Assembly (NCBI GenBank): GCA_963995505.1
Contig: OZ023197.1
Location: 9,227,827 to 9,291,826, forward strand
Length of the DNA: 64,000 nt
DNA from: Hypericum androsaemum
Lineage: Eukaryota; Streptophyta; Magnoliopsida; Malpighiales; Hypericaceae
Reading direction: 5' to 3'
Part shown: in pieces, positions 44,615 through 55,710 of the stretch
Layout: every line of letters begins with the position of its first letter
How positions within the stretch are numbered: the stretch's first letter is position 1
Notes under the pieces: model-generated
Told to the model about the DNA's origin: nothing
What the model saw: only the letters and a program-made list of their open reading frames with translations
Databases searched by the model: none
Position numbers and translations under genes: made by a program

Positions 44615-45616
44615 GAGAAAAAAACAGAGAGCTCCCTAAATTTTGATATATTGTATTCATATGTCTAGCCCTTAGTTATTTAGTCTCTGAGTTTTGAAAA
44701 ATCAAACTCGTTAGTCCTTATGATTAATTCCCATCTCAAATGATACCTAAGAGTACCAAAATACTCCTCCATCACTTTAAAGCTCCAAAATCACAAAAAA
44801 ATACCAACTCAGCCTCACAGTAAAAAAACTAACCTACCACACTAAATAACTAAGCCTGCATAATATTCATGTTTATTTTTTTTTAAACAAATCACATTCA
44901 CTCGTCACTTGATCTCTTTCAGTGACAAAAGATCCACAGCCAATCACAGAAGTTTTCTGCAGAATACCAGCAACTTAATTGGACAGACATCATTAACGAA
45001 GGTGGTTTTCTGAAATCAAATGGCCAACCTTGGTAATAAGATCCAAAAAAGATCGAGTAGCAGCACAATATTAGCAAAAATTGGACCCATAGTTAGTACA
45101 ACAACCATAAGAAATTCCCGATTGTTTCCATGCGCCGGAACTAAAGCACTAATGATGAGGAAATTGTTCTATGTTGGTACGGAAAGAAAAAGAAAGGCCA
45201 TTTTCCTGTTGCCAGTCCTGAGCACCTTAAACTTTCATCCTCGGAAACAGGCCTCACCTTGGGTAAGGGAACCTCCCACTTCCCAGCCTTTTCTTTTCTC
45301 TTTTGCTTAATGGAGTTACTCAGAATCTTTGCACGGGTTGTGTTGTCACGATCCAGCAGATACCAAGGACGAGCTCCCTCCTCCACATCATTGTCCACCT
45401 ACATGACGACTCCTCATGCATATTAGTATGTTCAATGGTGATTTTGGATTCTTATAGTGAATGAGGGTTAATTTGCTACTTTCATTTGTCATTTGAGATA
45501 GAATTTGATCATAGGGACTAACGAGTTCAATTTTTCAAAACTTAAGAACTAATTAACTAAAGACTGGATCTTCTAGTATATTATACCAAAACTTGGGACC
45601 TCTTAATTTTTACCCC
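44615..45616. mobile_element. Pack-MULE candidate with an NSA2 exon, 1002 bp
   Basis: Exact 9-bp duplication AATATTTAA (44606-44614, 45617-45625). Long imperfect inverted arms of about 150 bases: TTTTGAAAAATCAAACTCGT near 44693 pairs with ACGAGTTCAATTTTTCAAAA near 45520, and GGACTAA blocks adjoin both. The centre holds sequence from a conserved host gene. It is inserted in the promoter of a PMEI-like copy. Confidence 0.85.
45141..45398 (-). pseudogene. NSA2: Captured exon of ribosome-biogenesis gene NSA2
   Basis: The minus-strand frame reads [20 protein letters not shown], then [20 protein letters not shown] and [15 protein letters not shown]. This is the highly conserved central part of NSA2, a nucleolar factor for 60S subunit assembly. 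A splice-acceptor-like TAG sits directly before it (about 45403), so it looks like a genomic exon. After SEDE the similarity weakens and then ends, and none of the later NSA2 blocks (for example the TKATFVG region) is present. It is a fragment inside a Mutator-like element and not a working gene. Confidence 0.82.
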
Positions 45617-45784
45617 AATATTTAAATATTTCCATCTAGGAGAATTCCATAGTTGTCAGCTATTTCAATGTCCTTCCAAAATATATAACTATTTATGTTC
45701 CAACATTGCAATATAAAGAGAGAAAGGGTCCTCTTTCTTAGACCAATTCTAAGCAAAGGTTGGAAACGGACAATTCACTTCACA

Positions 45785-45947
45785 ATGGTGTATCCAATTG
45801 CAAATTCTTCCTCTACAACACTTGCACTACTCTTCCTTTTCTCTTTATTCCTTCCACCTTCTGCTATAACACCAGCCGATGTCGCTGCAGATTGCCAAGA
45901 ATTAATCCCTTAGCAGTATCCTCATGCAGCTTTCTAAACGTCTATAG
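45785..45947 (+). pseudogene. PMEI-like gene with internal deletion
   Basis: Start and signal peptide are intact (MVYPIANSSSTTLALLFLFS, then SAITPADVAADC), then the sequence skips to the last 17 or so codons (AGCAGTATCCTCATGCAGC...TAG). The frame closes at 45911-45913, giving 42 residues. If made, it would be little more than a cleaved signal peptide. Confidence 0.88.
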
Positions 45948-46299
45948 TTATTTGCTTCTAATACTAAGTTCTTGTAATTGAGTTCTCTACGTCGGTAATA
46001 AAATGGGGCGGCCACAGTGAAAAACTGATCTCCAAATGATGTAATAAGAACAAGAAAAATGATGTAATTCAACCCCTTGCTAATTGTACGGGTGCTAGTT
46101 TTCGCTTGGGAGTTCTCTTGGTTGATGCGTCCATATTACTATCCTCGTGCAATCAGCCAGCGTTTTTGTATCTTGATGATAACGAACCTTGTCCAACGTG
46201 TTTTGTCTTCACTACACACACTTTGGGAAATTTCTCAGTCATCCGTCCAAAATGTGTACCAGAAAAATGGTACGCCTTGTTGATATGGATAGTCTAAAT

Positions 46300-46700
46300 C
46301 AAATCATTAAACTTTTTCAGAACATATCATTAACATGATATCTGTTATGAAATGAGAATGAGAACTTCTTATTCTTCAAATCATTACAGAAGTGGTTATT
46401 TATACAGGAAGATCATCTACCTAACTTAGTAGACTAAATAAATATGCTTAGGGAACTGCAACAGGCTGCTAGTTGACAGCCAATCTCCAATGGTTAATTA
46501 CATTGATTACGGGAAGTAATTAGAGGTTCAAGACTCGTGTAGAACCCAAGTAGAGATCACAGCAGACACATGAAAACTTGGAGACTTGAAGGCGGGAAAT
46601 TCTGCAGAGCAATACTGCTGCAAAATTATGCAGCAAAGCAGAGGAGGCTTGCTGCAGACCAACTTCGAATCAATCTTCCTTTCAATAATATCACAAATAA
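46300..46700 (-). mobile_element. Probable solo LTR or LTR fragment
   Basis: On the minus strand it has TTGTGATATTATTGAAAGG at one end, GTATAAATAACCAC (promoter-like, near 46395) and TCATTTCATAACAG at the other. It interrupts PMEI-cluster flank sequence. No partner LTR or coding part is present, and a target duplication could not be fixed. Assignment rests on composition and context. Confidence 0.4.
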
Positions 46701-46818
46701 AATATCTATCTTTTCAAAGAAAAAAAGAAATATTGAAAGGCAAATAATGTTTTGACTCTCTTATATCCCTACTTTCCTAGGTTGCACTAAAAAATGTTCA
46801 TGGGATTTTTGTCTGATT

Positions 46819-47794
46819 CATAACTAATCTGCAGTCTGACGATGATGTGTTACTTTTTCTGGCAACACTAGTCATAGTGAAAGTTTGATTTCCATCTGAT
46901 GTAATAGAAAAAATAAAAGGAAATAATTCAAAGGAAAATAATATTTCTACTCTATTTTGTTATACTCCTACTTTCGTAAGTTGCATTGCAAATAGTAATT
47001 AACAAAACATATGGACGTCATTGGGTTTTTCGTCAAAAATACAAAATGATAAGTAATAAATATTTTTAATTATTAATTATACGCAAAAAAATTGTTGAGA
47101 TCGATAATTCTCGACTCTACCTCTTTCTGTACTCTAGATCTCTCTTCAGCAAATTATATTTGTAAAGCTATAAGAAAAATATTAATTTCACATGTAAACG
47201 TTAATTCATACTTGATAAAAGTTTGGTCGATGCACAGCCAAAAAAACATTTGTAGACGTGTCTTTCAAAAAAAACTTGGTTCTAGAATACAAATACAAAT
47301 TTTCTTTTCATCATATGCCTCTTTAACGGTAATAAATACTTTGATTTATTTGACGAGATTTTAATTTCTTCTTCCGAATTTGGAATCCAAAATTAATTTT
47401 GTTTCTTCAAACTTAGGTAATCTAGGGAAGGAAATAAAAAAAATATCTCCTTTCTTTATATAGGCAAATTTTAACCCTAACTTTATTCAATTACCATTAG
47501 AATTTTCAATTATCCACATTAATTTTACGGTTATCATTCTTCAAACGGAATCTCATTTTCTTACAAAATTAGTAATATGATTTCTTCCAAATGTGGGACT
47601 TTGATAGCCATATATAGTGGCCAAATATTTAAGATACTTCCATCTACTAGAGATGCATAATTGTCAACTAATTTAATTTCCTTCCTAACTATAAACTAAT
47701 GCCGTTCCAACATTGCAATATAAACTTTACCCAAAAAAATTTGCAATATAAAACAAGAGAGAGACCACTACTTTCTAAGGCCAATCAAACCACA
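46819..47794 (+). promoter_or_regulatory. PMEI scrap and upstream region of PMEI-like gene 2
   Basis: 46819-46842 is a scrap of inhibitor coding sequence (AACTAATCTGCAGTCTGACG, as in gene 1). The rest is a complete PMEI 3' flank and upstream region with GCCATATATAGTGGCC at 47611 and TTGCAATATAAACTTTACC before the gene. It is the uninterrupted reference for the insertions at 30.4 and 32.3 kb. Confidence 0.6.
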
Positions 47795-48319
47795 ATGATG
47801 TATCCAATTGCAAATTCTTCCTCTACAACACTTGCACTACTCCTCCTTTTATCTCTATTCCTTACACCTTCTGCACTAACACCAGCCGATATCGCTGCAG
47901 TTTGCGCTCAAACCATAGACATTTCCTTCTGTTGGAATTTTCTGAACTCAATTCCCGGGTTACCCACCGCGACATTCAAAGATTTTGCCCGAAAAACCGC
48001 AATTGCGGTGCGGGATGATGCCAATATCACAATGAATGAGATTAGTGAACTTTGGGTGCAAGTGAAGTCCCTTAGCGAGGATCAGAGTTTTCTATCGTGC
48101 TGGCAGAATTACACACAGTTGCAGCAACAGATGGACACTTATCTAAGATCATTAGATTCAGGAATTAACTCGCAACCAATTCTTTCGGCATCAATAAGCA
48201 TCCGCCTTGCTAGAAATTGCCAAGATGCGATAGAAGGAACAGATATTCCTCTAACTTCCAATAATGTCAGATCAGAGGACCTTAGTTATATCCTCGTGCA
48301 GCTATCCGAACGTTTATAG
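47795..48319 (+). CDS. Invertase/pectin methylesterase inhibitor-like protein 2
   Basis: 174 residues, single exon, same length as gene 1 and clearly its paralog. Signal peptide (LALLLLLSLFLTPSA) then inhibitor domain: VCAQTIDISFC supplies the first Cys pair and SCWQNY and RNCQDAIEG the second pair. The extra Cys of gene 1 is Tyr here (DTYLRS). It has several substitutions in the helical part (for example TAIAVRDDANITMNEISELW for the matching segment), and an Asn-X-Thr site. Start chosen at the ATG that opens the signal peptide; an in-frame ATG at 47699 lies in the leader. Secreted; target enzyme (pectin methylesterase or invertase) unknown. Confidence 0.85.
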   Translation: MMYPIANSSSTTLALLLLLSLFLTPSALTPADIAAVCAQTIDISFCWNFLNSIPGLPTATFKDFARKTAIAVRDDANITMNEISELWVQVKSLSEDQSFLSCWQNYTQLQQQMDTYLRSLDSGINSQPILSASISIRLARNCQDAIEGTDIPLTSNNVRSEDLSYILVQLSERL

Positions 48320-49256
48320 TTATTTGCTGCTGATTCTTAATTCTTCTAATTGAGTTCTCTTCAAATGATGTAATAAGAATTGGGTAACTTCCAATAATTT
48401 ATAGAAGAGATAAGGTTTGGAGGTTAAAAAGGTAACGAACAAATGACTTTAAATTATCAATTCCTCATAAGTTTGAAGTCTTGTCATATAGCCTTAAACT
48501 TACGTAACGATGGTTAAGACAATAATTTGCGCACGTATAAACATACAAAGTGATAAAGAACGCGGGCATTATTTTTTTTTTATATACAAACGTGGACATT
48601 CTTATATGCGCTACAACATATATTTTACTTTTATCGTATTTTGGCTTATTATGAATATCTTATAATTATGAATATGCTTATGATTATATGTATCCTACAA
48701 TTCTCCTTATGTCAATAGTAATTAACAAACCATATGGATCTCTTTTTTTTCTCTCAAAAATAAAAGGAAATGCTAAGTAATAAATATTTTGATTTACTAA
48801 TTATACTCAAAGCAATCATTAGTTATTCTCACTATCACCGGTTGTAGCCGATAGGTCTTGACTCTCCCTCTTTCTTTACCCCAGATCTCTCTTCAGCAAA
48901 TTTTATATGTAAACCTACAAGACTCAAATTTCATATGTAAAAGTTAATTCATACATGATAAAAGTTTAGTCGATCATGAAAAAAAATCATTTCTTTACTT
49001 TTTTATAAGTAGAAAAATTTAAATTTTCTTCTCATCAATACTATACTTTATTTCTTTTCAAAAAATACTTCAATTTATTAGCTGAGATCTTATTTTCTCC
49101 TTCCGAATTTGGATTTGGTTCATTCCAATTTCCTAATCGCAATGCCCTTTTAAGTTTGGGTGGGACAACCGTAGTCAAATATTTTCTTCCAAAACAAAGC
49201 ATTATTTATGTTCCGACGTTATAATATAAAGAAAGAAAGCATCCTCTTTCAAGTAC
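48320..49256. other. PMEI-cluster 3' flank and next upstream block
   Basis: Starts with gene 2's 3' end, contains TAAAAGTTAATTCATACATG (48938) and reaches the promoter/leader of a further copy at 49140-49256 (TTTGGGTGGGA, TATAATATAAAGAAAG). It is more diverged than the other units. No gene. Confidence 0.6.
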
Positions 49257-49274
49257 CAAATTTAATATCTAAAG

Positions 49275-50487
49275 AATGAGAAATTTTATGGTAGTGGTTC
49301 CATATCAAGTCACTTGATAATTTGGTATGTACTCACCAACTCACAAATCACAAATAATAAGTGGATTGGTGAAAGGTCTACCAATTTTCTAGTTATATAT
49401 GACTAGGAAATTCAATTATAAAAATCAAATCAAAACAGTATTGAGTTATAGTTAAAAAAATATTGTCTAAACAATATAAGTTATTTCAAAGAAATAAAAT
49501 TAACTCATTAATGAATAGAATATATTCAATTCTTGTGATATTTTAATTTTCCTAAAATACGAAAGCAACTTCACCAAAAAAAATTGAGAATTTGGTTTTA
49601 TTAGTCCCTGTCTTGGTTTTTGTCTCGAAAGACAAAATTGTTTTCTTTTGAAACACATAAGCAACATTGATATATTTCTTTTAAAATACAAAGCAAAAAG
49701 GAAGCTTCGAAAACAAGTAAATAAAACTATAGTTATCGATAAAGACGATGATATTTTTTCGGAAAGACAAAGTAGAGACTAGAACTATTTTTTTCCCATT
49801 TTATATCAATAAAGACGATGATGTTTTTACTCAGAAAAAAAAGACGTAGACTTCTCGTTGCTTTTGTGTTTTAAAAGAAAAGTAATAATTCTGTATTTTA
49901 GTAAAATTAAAATATCATTAATGGGTTAGTTCTATTTTTTTGAAATAGCATATATTGTTTAGGTAATGATTTCTTTTAACTATGGAAGGACTAACATAAA
50001 ATTTCTCTCTACAAAAGCTACCCGGCGATCGCCTGACCACAAAATCTTCGCCGGAGAAAGGCTCTCGAAGTCTTGGGTGTTGTCGGAAGGGTTGACCATT
50101 ACCGAAGGTCCTCCGTCCCGGTAGGCTTTTCTATATTGTTCTGTTTTGTTTTATTTTCCCCGTACATTCTTATGCTTGGGTATTTGTCATGTTTAGTTCT
50201 AGTTTGTGCTGGTGTATGTGTGGTTCGGCATTGTTAACTCCGGACTATAATGTCCTTTTGAGAACTTCTCCCAGTTGCATCTTGAATGAAGCGGTATGAA
50301 GATTGTCGGTTGACACTGAGTCGAAGCCGATGTCATTTCCAAGACGAGTAATCTATTATTTCTATAGCTTGTTAATGTCATGGAGTTTGCGTTAGTGTTT
50401 AGCTTTGTAACCATGGTTGTCTTGTTCCAACTTATACTCCAACTGTTCTAATCTATGCAAATTTTTTAGGCCACGACCTTAAAAAAA
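49275..50487 (+). mobile_element. Probable LINE-type retroposon
   Basis: Interrupts a PMEI-like leader between 49257 and 50490. The right end carries an oligo-A after GGCCACGACCTT (50471-50488), the look of a plant LINE/SINE tail. ATCTAAA occurs at both junctions (about 49268 and 50488), which could be a short target duplication. The central part (50020-50460) is GC-richer and non-coding; the left part is AT-rich. No reverse transcriptase was found. Confidence 0.45.
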
Positions 50488-50531
50488 ATCTAAATCAAGG
50501 CAGAGATTGGAAACAAACAGGTCACATCACA

Positions 50532-50597
50532 ATGGTCTCTACAATTGCAAACTCCTCGTGTGCCATAATTGGACTACTCCTCGGTTCTCTTTTTTAA
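50532..50597 (+). pseudogene. PMEI-like gene, signal peptide only
   Basis: ATG in the conserved leader context (CATCACAATGG), 21 codons similar to the inhibitor start (MVSTIANSSCAIIGLLLG), then a premature stop in a T run. Nothing of the inhibitor domain follows. Right-most member of the cluster. Confidence 0.75.
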
Positions 50598-51003
50598 TTA
50601 GTAAACTTCTGTATTGCCATATAAACAAAACATATTACATAATAATTGCACTCTTTGTCAATTCTTGGCTCTCCTACTAGAATCTCATAAACATCTTTAT
50701 TAGATTCTAGGCAGGGGCGGAGAGACGTTCTACTTTGTGCCCTCACTTAATTTTTATTTTATTTGATAATTAGATATACTTTTTAATGTATGTCCCCATT
50801 CAAATTACAAATTGACCCCACTAAAAAATTAATCAACTTAAAAATTAAAATCAAATCTTAAAAAAATTTAGGCATTCTTTAATCTTTTAATATATATTAT
50901 AAGATCTTAATTAGTCTAACTATACTACCTTAAATAATAAATCAATTAATTAAAAAAATTAAAAAGATAGTACATACCTATCTAGCTCAGCCCAGTGGCC
51001 CAC

Positions 51004-52110
51004 GCAAGTGTTGAGAGAGCCTTTTCTGCCATGAATATTTTGAAGAATCGTCTTCGCAATAAGATGGGAGATCAAGTGTCAGCCGATTGTTTAATTACAT
51101 ATAGAGATAATTACTGAGAGGACCCCAGGGTATAGTCAAATAGACTCTGAGGACCCTGTAGTTTCTCTACTAATTGCTGAGCCCCTGTAGTTTGGTTATT
51201 ATTATACTTTCAGGTCCCTGTTCCAAATAAATGACTCAAATACTCTTGCAAAAAAATTAAAAAAAATCAATTACCCTAACCCCACTTTTTCCCCTTCCTT
51301 GTCGATCCGAAAGAAAAAAAATCAATTACCAAATAGAATCGGCGGATCTATTTGGCGGCAATTAACGGCGGCGGGAGGAGTGGAAGAAGAAGAGGCGGTT
51401 GCCGGGGGGGGGGGGGGGAAGATGGAAGTTGTTGTTGTTACCCAGTGGTGGCAGCGGCGGTGATGAGAAGCGATCCCAGCGGCGGTACATGTGGCCGATC
51501 GTCCTCCGTAACTCCTTGGCTGTAGACTCGTCGTTCCCGTCTCCTTCCCCTTCCGTCGTTCCCGTCTCCGTCTCCTTCCCCATCCGTCGTTCCCGTCTCC
51601 ATCGTTCCCGTCTCCGTTTCACTTTTCTCCTTAGGTTCTTGGCTTTTGATCTCCATTGTTTATTTCTCCGTCGTCCTGTTTGTTTTACCGTGTCTCGTGA
51701 TTAGATAAAGCCCTCTGTGTATAGGATTCATGCGATTGTTGGTTTTTAGATGAAGCTAAAGGCGGCGACTTTACGGGGAGAAAGGAAGTGGCCGAAAAAA
51801 TGGCCGGAGAAGATGACCGACGATTTTAGTTGACTGGAATAAGGGCATATCAGTCATTTTAAATATAAAATAAGAAAAAATTGATTAATGACATCAACCA
51901 GGGAACCAAAAGTATAATAATAACCAAACTACAGGGGCTCAGCAATTAGTAGGGAAACTACTAGGTCCTTAGAGTCTATTTAACTATACCCTGGGATCCT
52001 CTCAGTAATTATCTCTTACATATATCAAGAAAGACGTATTTAATTGTATCGACAATATAGCTATTATAGAGCAATTTCAATGCATGGGTAATCGTATAGG
52101 ACAATTATAA
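51004..52110 (+). pseudogene. hAT transposase C-terminal dimerisation domain, split
   Basis: The frame reads SVERAFSAMNILKNRLRNKM and then DQVSADCLITYI up to 51103; after the insert it resumes at 52025 as KKDVFNCIDNIAIIEQFQ and ends at a stop at 52108-52110. This is the hAT family C-terminal dimerisation region (as in zf-TTF/DUF4371-type plant transposases). The catalytic part is missing. Confidence 0.85.
51104..52015. mobile_element. Mutator-like element, 912 bp, long TIRs
   Basis: Exact 9-bp duplication TTACATATA (51095-51103, 52016-52024). Inverted arms of about 120 bases start GAGATAATTACTGAGAGGA on both sides and include CTAATTGCTGAGCCCCTG. The middle is GC-rich, with a run of 13 or so G at 51404-51418 and repeated GTCGTTCCCGTCTCC phrases. 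Frames there are open on both strands but are not a recognised family. It may hold captured host sequence. Confidence 0.9.
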
Positions 52111-52196
52111 ATATTGTAATTACATACGTTGAACTTTTTGAAAAAATTTATATTGCCCCCACTCCCCAAATTTTCTGGCTCCGCCCTGATTCTAGG

Positions 52197-52950
52197 GATA
52201 ACTGGTGTTCGGCATATTCGTTTCTCACCTCTGTCGTTTGAAAATCGATTAAAAACTCCCCGAAATTTGGTTTTATGATACTCTCAGACCCCTTGTTGAC
52301 GTCATCAGATATTTTTTTCATTTTTTATCATGGAAATGACAAAAATACCTTTGAAAAAAATTTAAAAAAAATCTCCTTCTTCAACCTCTAGATCTCGAAA
52401 ACCAAAAACATGATTTCCAGAAATCAACCAAAAACAAGATCAAAATTCTCTAAACTTCGAACACCGTATCCCTCCCTCTTTCTCCAAACCTTCGATTCCT
52501 TTATTAGCGAAATCTCGAAACCCTACAAACAGCAGAAAGCTTAAAAGGAAAGGCAAGAAAAATCACAATCCCTAAGAAACTACTCAATATTTCGTAACGA
52601 CTCTTGAGAAAGCTGCTGGCCCTTGTACGACTTGAAGTTCTCCATCTCCAGATGGTGGATCTTTCCCAGCGACGGCAGCTACAGCATCTTCCCTAGGGTT
52701 TAGGAATTCTAATTCGGGCTTGGCACTTGTACGGCAATTAAATTGGATTCGTTTGTTTTCTTCTAGGTTTGGTTACTATCACGTGGGGGATGGAAAGTGC
52801 AGTTAATTGGAGGAGATAGAGGGAGAGTGTAGGAAGATTGAAGGTGGCGGAGAAGACAGAGCGGTTCGACCGATTGTGGGATTTGTGCAGTTACCACCGA
52901 TTGCGATAGAAACTTTTAGTCACAAACGACACAGTCGAAAACTATCTAAT
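52197..52950. other. No gene seen
   Basis: Mixed AT-rich and moderately GC-rich sequence with only short frames. The phrase style near 52220-52330 resembles the long inverted arms of the Mutator-like elements nearby, but I could not find a matching right end. Confidence 0.4.
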
Positions 52951-52959
52951 TTCTAAGCC

Positions 52960-53310
52960 TCCAAAGCCCCCACGAGATAGCCTCTATAGTGAGAACCAAA
53001 CTTAACGCAATTGAAGGTTTTGGCGAAATCAAGTTTTATTAACAAAGCCTCGTTCTTCAACCTCTTAGATTGCTTATAATCTCAATGGCGAATAAGATTC
53101 CCTCCTTTATCTGTTCATTCCCAATTAATTCATTAATAACCCATCTCAATCGAAGAGCCACTAGTTTGGAAATCACCTTATGGACATTACTCAAAATTTA
53201 TGGGACAAAAGTTTGAGAGGCAGGAAGAGCGAGCTTTCTTGGGTATTAAAGTGATCAAAGATGAGAATGCAGAGTGATGTAGGTTACCCTTGCGAAAGAA
53301 ATCCAAGACA
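52960..53310 (-). pseudogene. LINE reverse transcriptase fragment
   Basis: Minus-strand pieces in several frames follow the L1 order: an IPKKARSSCLSNF-like block, ISKLVALRLRWVINELIGNEQ-like, then EALLIKLDFAKTFNCV, the conserved first reverse transcriptase block (usual form KLDFxKAFDxV). Many stops. The catalytic YADD part is absent. Confidence 0.7.
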
Positions 53311-53384
53311 AACGTGTACACATCTTCTCCTATCGTAGCCCACATTTTTTTTTTGTTTTTGTACATTTTTACACCTAATCATGT

Positions 53385-53600
53385 ATTTTTTTTAAAGGTA
53401 AAAGTTGTATTGCACCTAAAAAAGATACCAAAGTCTTAATCCAAATTGTATCGAAGTACAGATCATTAGGTACTAGATAAACGACTATCCTAGAAAAATG
53501 ATAGACGACTATCCTAGAAAAATGATAGACGACTATCAAGGCTAAAACTCCTAGGAGCATGATGAAATCACGGCCAAACATCAATGAGGGTCAAAGCGCT
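53385..53600 (-). repeat. LINE tail and a short triplicated segment
   Basis: Near 53385-53420 a minus-strand oligo-A follows GTGCAATACAACTTTTACC, which looks like a LINE 3' end. At 53482-53545 the 25-base phrase beginning GACGACTATCCTAGAAAAAT occurs nearly three times in tandem. Confidence 0.6.
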
Positions 53601-53631
53601 TGGCACGATTTCCACACGCCGATTTTTTGAA

Positions 53632-55260
53632 TCATAAAAGAGTCGTTGAGTAGTCTTCCGTCAAAGAGAGATCCACTAGCATTACGGTGTTTAAATCCTC
53701 AGTCGCTTGCTCCTCATCACACGCATCATCTCTAACCTCCGGATCAACAATGGAAGGCAGAGTAGATTGATCGAATAAAGGCAAGGACAGGGGTTTACTC
53801 TTTACCTTACGTAACAGAATCTTCTGTAGGGCCGCCACTTTGCTGGTGAGCTTTCTTTGTCGGGTACTTGTTCGTGTTGAAGACACTAGGAGAGTAGGTA
53901 AGAAGCGCAGAACAGCATCTGGGATCAGATGCTGGACCTCAACCTCAACAGAAGCAAGGACGAGAACCTTGAAAAGATCCGCAATAGCCAATGCAATAGC
54001 CAAAACATCTTGTACCTCAACAAGTACAACGAGTAATTCATGATTTTCAACCGGAATATCAGTAGTGGAAAGAACATTGTCGACAGGGAAAGTTGCAACA
54101 ATCAACACCCCCTCCAAAGCCACGGTCTCCACCACAGTAGGATCCAATAGTGAAATGCAAGGTAATGCACGCTCTTCCTGCACCAGGCCTTCTAAGATAG
54201 TAATAAGAGCCAAAGCTGAGCTCTCCTCCACTTCTAAAGTCAAATCTGGGGCCTGTAGATTTATCATCCCAGGAACCGCATCTTTTAAAGTTAAAGGGAG
54301 AACGTCACCAACTCGTAATGATTCCTCACTCTCCAATAAACCATCTTCACAGAAAATATCAAAAGCATTATGAACAGGGACAATATCCTTCTCAAGTGAT
54401 TCAACTAGAGAATCAATCGACCCACTAGTTGTGTTAGTAGTCGCCTGTTGCTGCCATTCTTGCAAATTCTTCTTAGAGCCCGCATCGACCACCTGCTTCC
54501 AACGAGCAATCTCACGACGTGTAGCCTGCTTCACGCCTCGTTCCTTATGATGCAACTTGCGACAATTTGATGACACATGTCCAATTACTTGGCAATGATC
54601 ACAAAAGCTAGGCAGATCCTTGTAGACCAAGTCTACCAGACAGCTCCTATCCTCTTGCCTCAAACAAACTTATTTCCAACTCGGCTTGGTCATATCCATA
54701 TCAACTAGAACCCGTACTGAGGCACCATTGATCCTATTCAAAGCACCAGAATTTGCACGCATAGGCTCACCAGTCATGGCAGCTAGATCAAAAATAATGT
54801 CCGACTCGACATGTTCCATGCTCAAGCCAACCAGTTTAACCCAAACTTTTGCTCTAGTGGAACTAACCTTGTTTGGTCTAAAGAATGGTGCCCAGGGTTG
54901 TAAGTAGAGAACGCCCTGAGGTAATTTCCACACAGGAGAATCCCACACTTCATCCCTGTCTTTCTCCAAAGCAAATTTGAACCCGAAGTACCTGAGTCCC
55001 AATGGAAGCATCTTCACCTCCTGAACAGGCTATACCTTCAAGATCAAACTATGCAACTCATAGGACGAGCATGTCTTGCTCCCTTTCTGCATGATCAATC
55101 TTCCAATTAGAGCTTTTCGGCCAAAGCTTGCACAAGTATCTGACCTATCCTTGTTCAAGACAACCTCAGGAATAGCACCATCATAGATAGGTCGAATATA
55201 ATTACCCGTGTTGATCCAACCACCTTACTGGGGGCAGGCAGAGGCAGCATAAGAGCATGG
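53632..55260 (-). pseudogene. LINE ORF1 protein, DUF4283 and CCHC knuckle
   Basis: Read on the minus strand: a DUF4283-type start (SFGRKALIGRLIMQKG, GLRYFGFKFALEKDRDEVW, LPQGVLYLQPWAPFF, VWVKLVGLSMEH), then after one stop at 54670 a 343-codon frame with the zinc knuckle CDHCQVIGHVSSNC and a long Val/Leu/Asp-rich tail. This is the nucleic-acid-binding ORF1 of plant L1 LINEs. One stop in the middle and frame breaks near 55020-55260 disable it. The endonuclease that should follow is missing. Confidence 0.82.
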
Positions 55261-55582
55261 CGGCTTCGGGTTCTGCGTGTTTGCCATACAGTTCGGGGTA
55301 GCCTGTTGACCACCCTACTCTCCATCACGAGGGCCTCCCCCAAATGGGCCACCATATTTAATCAGTTAGAGAAGAGGAGACAAGCAGGCCTGGATCGCCG
55401 CGACGACGGAGGGGTCCAAGCACAAAGAGGAAAGCAAAGTTGCAGGGGTCACCACCCTATCTCCTCTAATGGCGTCCAGCGGGGGGATGGTAGAGGGAAG
55501 AGCAGCCAGCGAGGTCACCGAACTTGGAGAGGGGGGGATACCATAAGACGGGGAAGGAAAACTCTAGATATCTGTCAAATTA

Positions 55583-55710
55583 TCAATACTTTGTACTGTT
55601 AGACCCTTTGACAACCCATATTTTTCTGAAGAATTTAAAATTAAACCCATCAGGACCCAGAGCTTTCTTACCCTCATAATTCCAAACTGATGTCTTAATT
55701 TTATCTCTTA
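55583..55710 (-). pseudogene. Second LINE reverse transcriptase scrap
   Basis: VWNYEGKKALGPDGFNFKFF on the minus strand is the L1 block just upstream of the reverse transcriptase core (usual form K(S/A)PGPDGFxxxFF). It lies upstream of ORF1 on this strand, the wrong order for one element, so it comes from another copy or from a rearrangement. Confidence 0.75.

Larger units (their letters stand above)
50712..52188 (+). mobile_element. hAT element remnant, split by a Mutator-like element
   Basis: Exact 8-bp duplication ATTCTAGG (50704-50711, 52189-52196). Ends CAGGGGCGGAG and, inverted, CAGGGCGGAGCC are typical hAT termini. Only the C-terminal part of the transposase remains. Without the 912-base insert plus 9-base duplication it is about 560 bases, an internally deleted copy. 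Confidence 0.88.
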
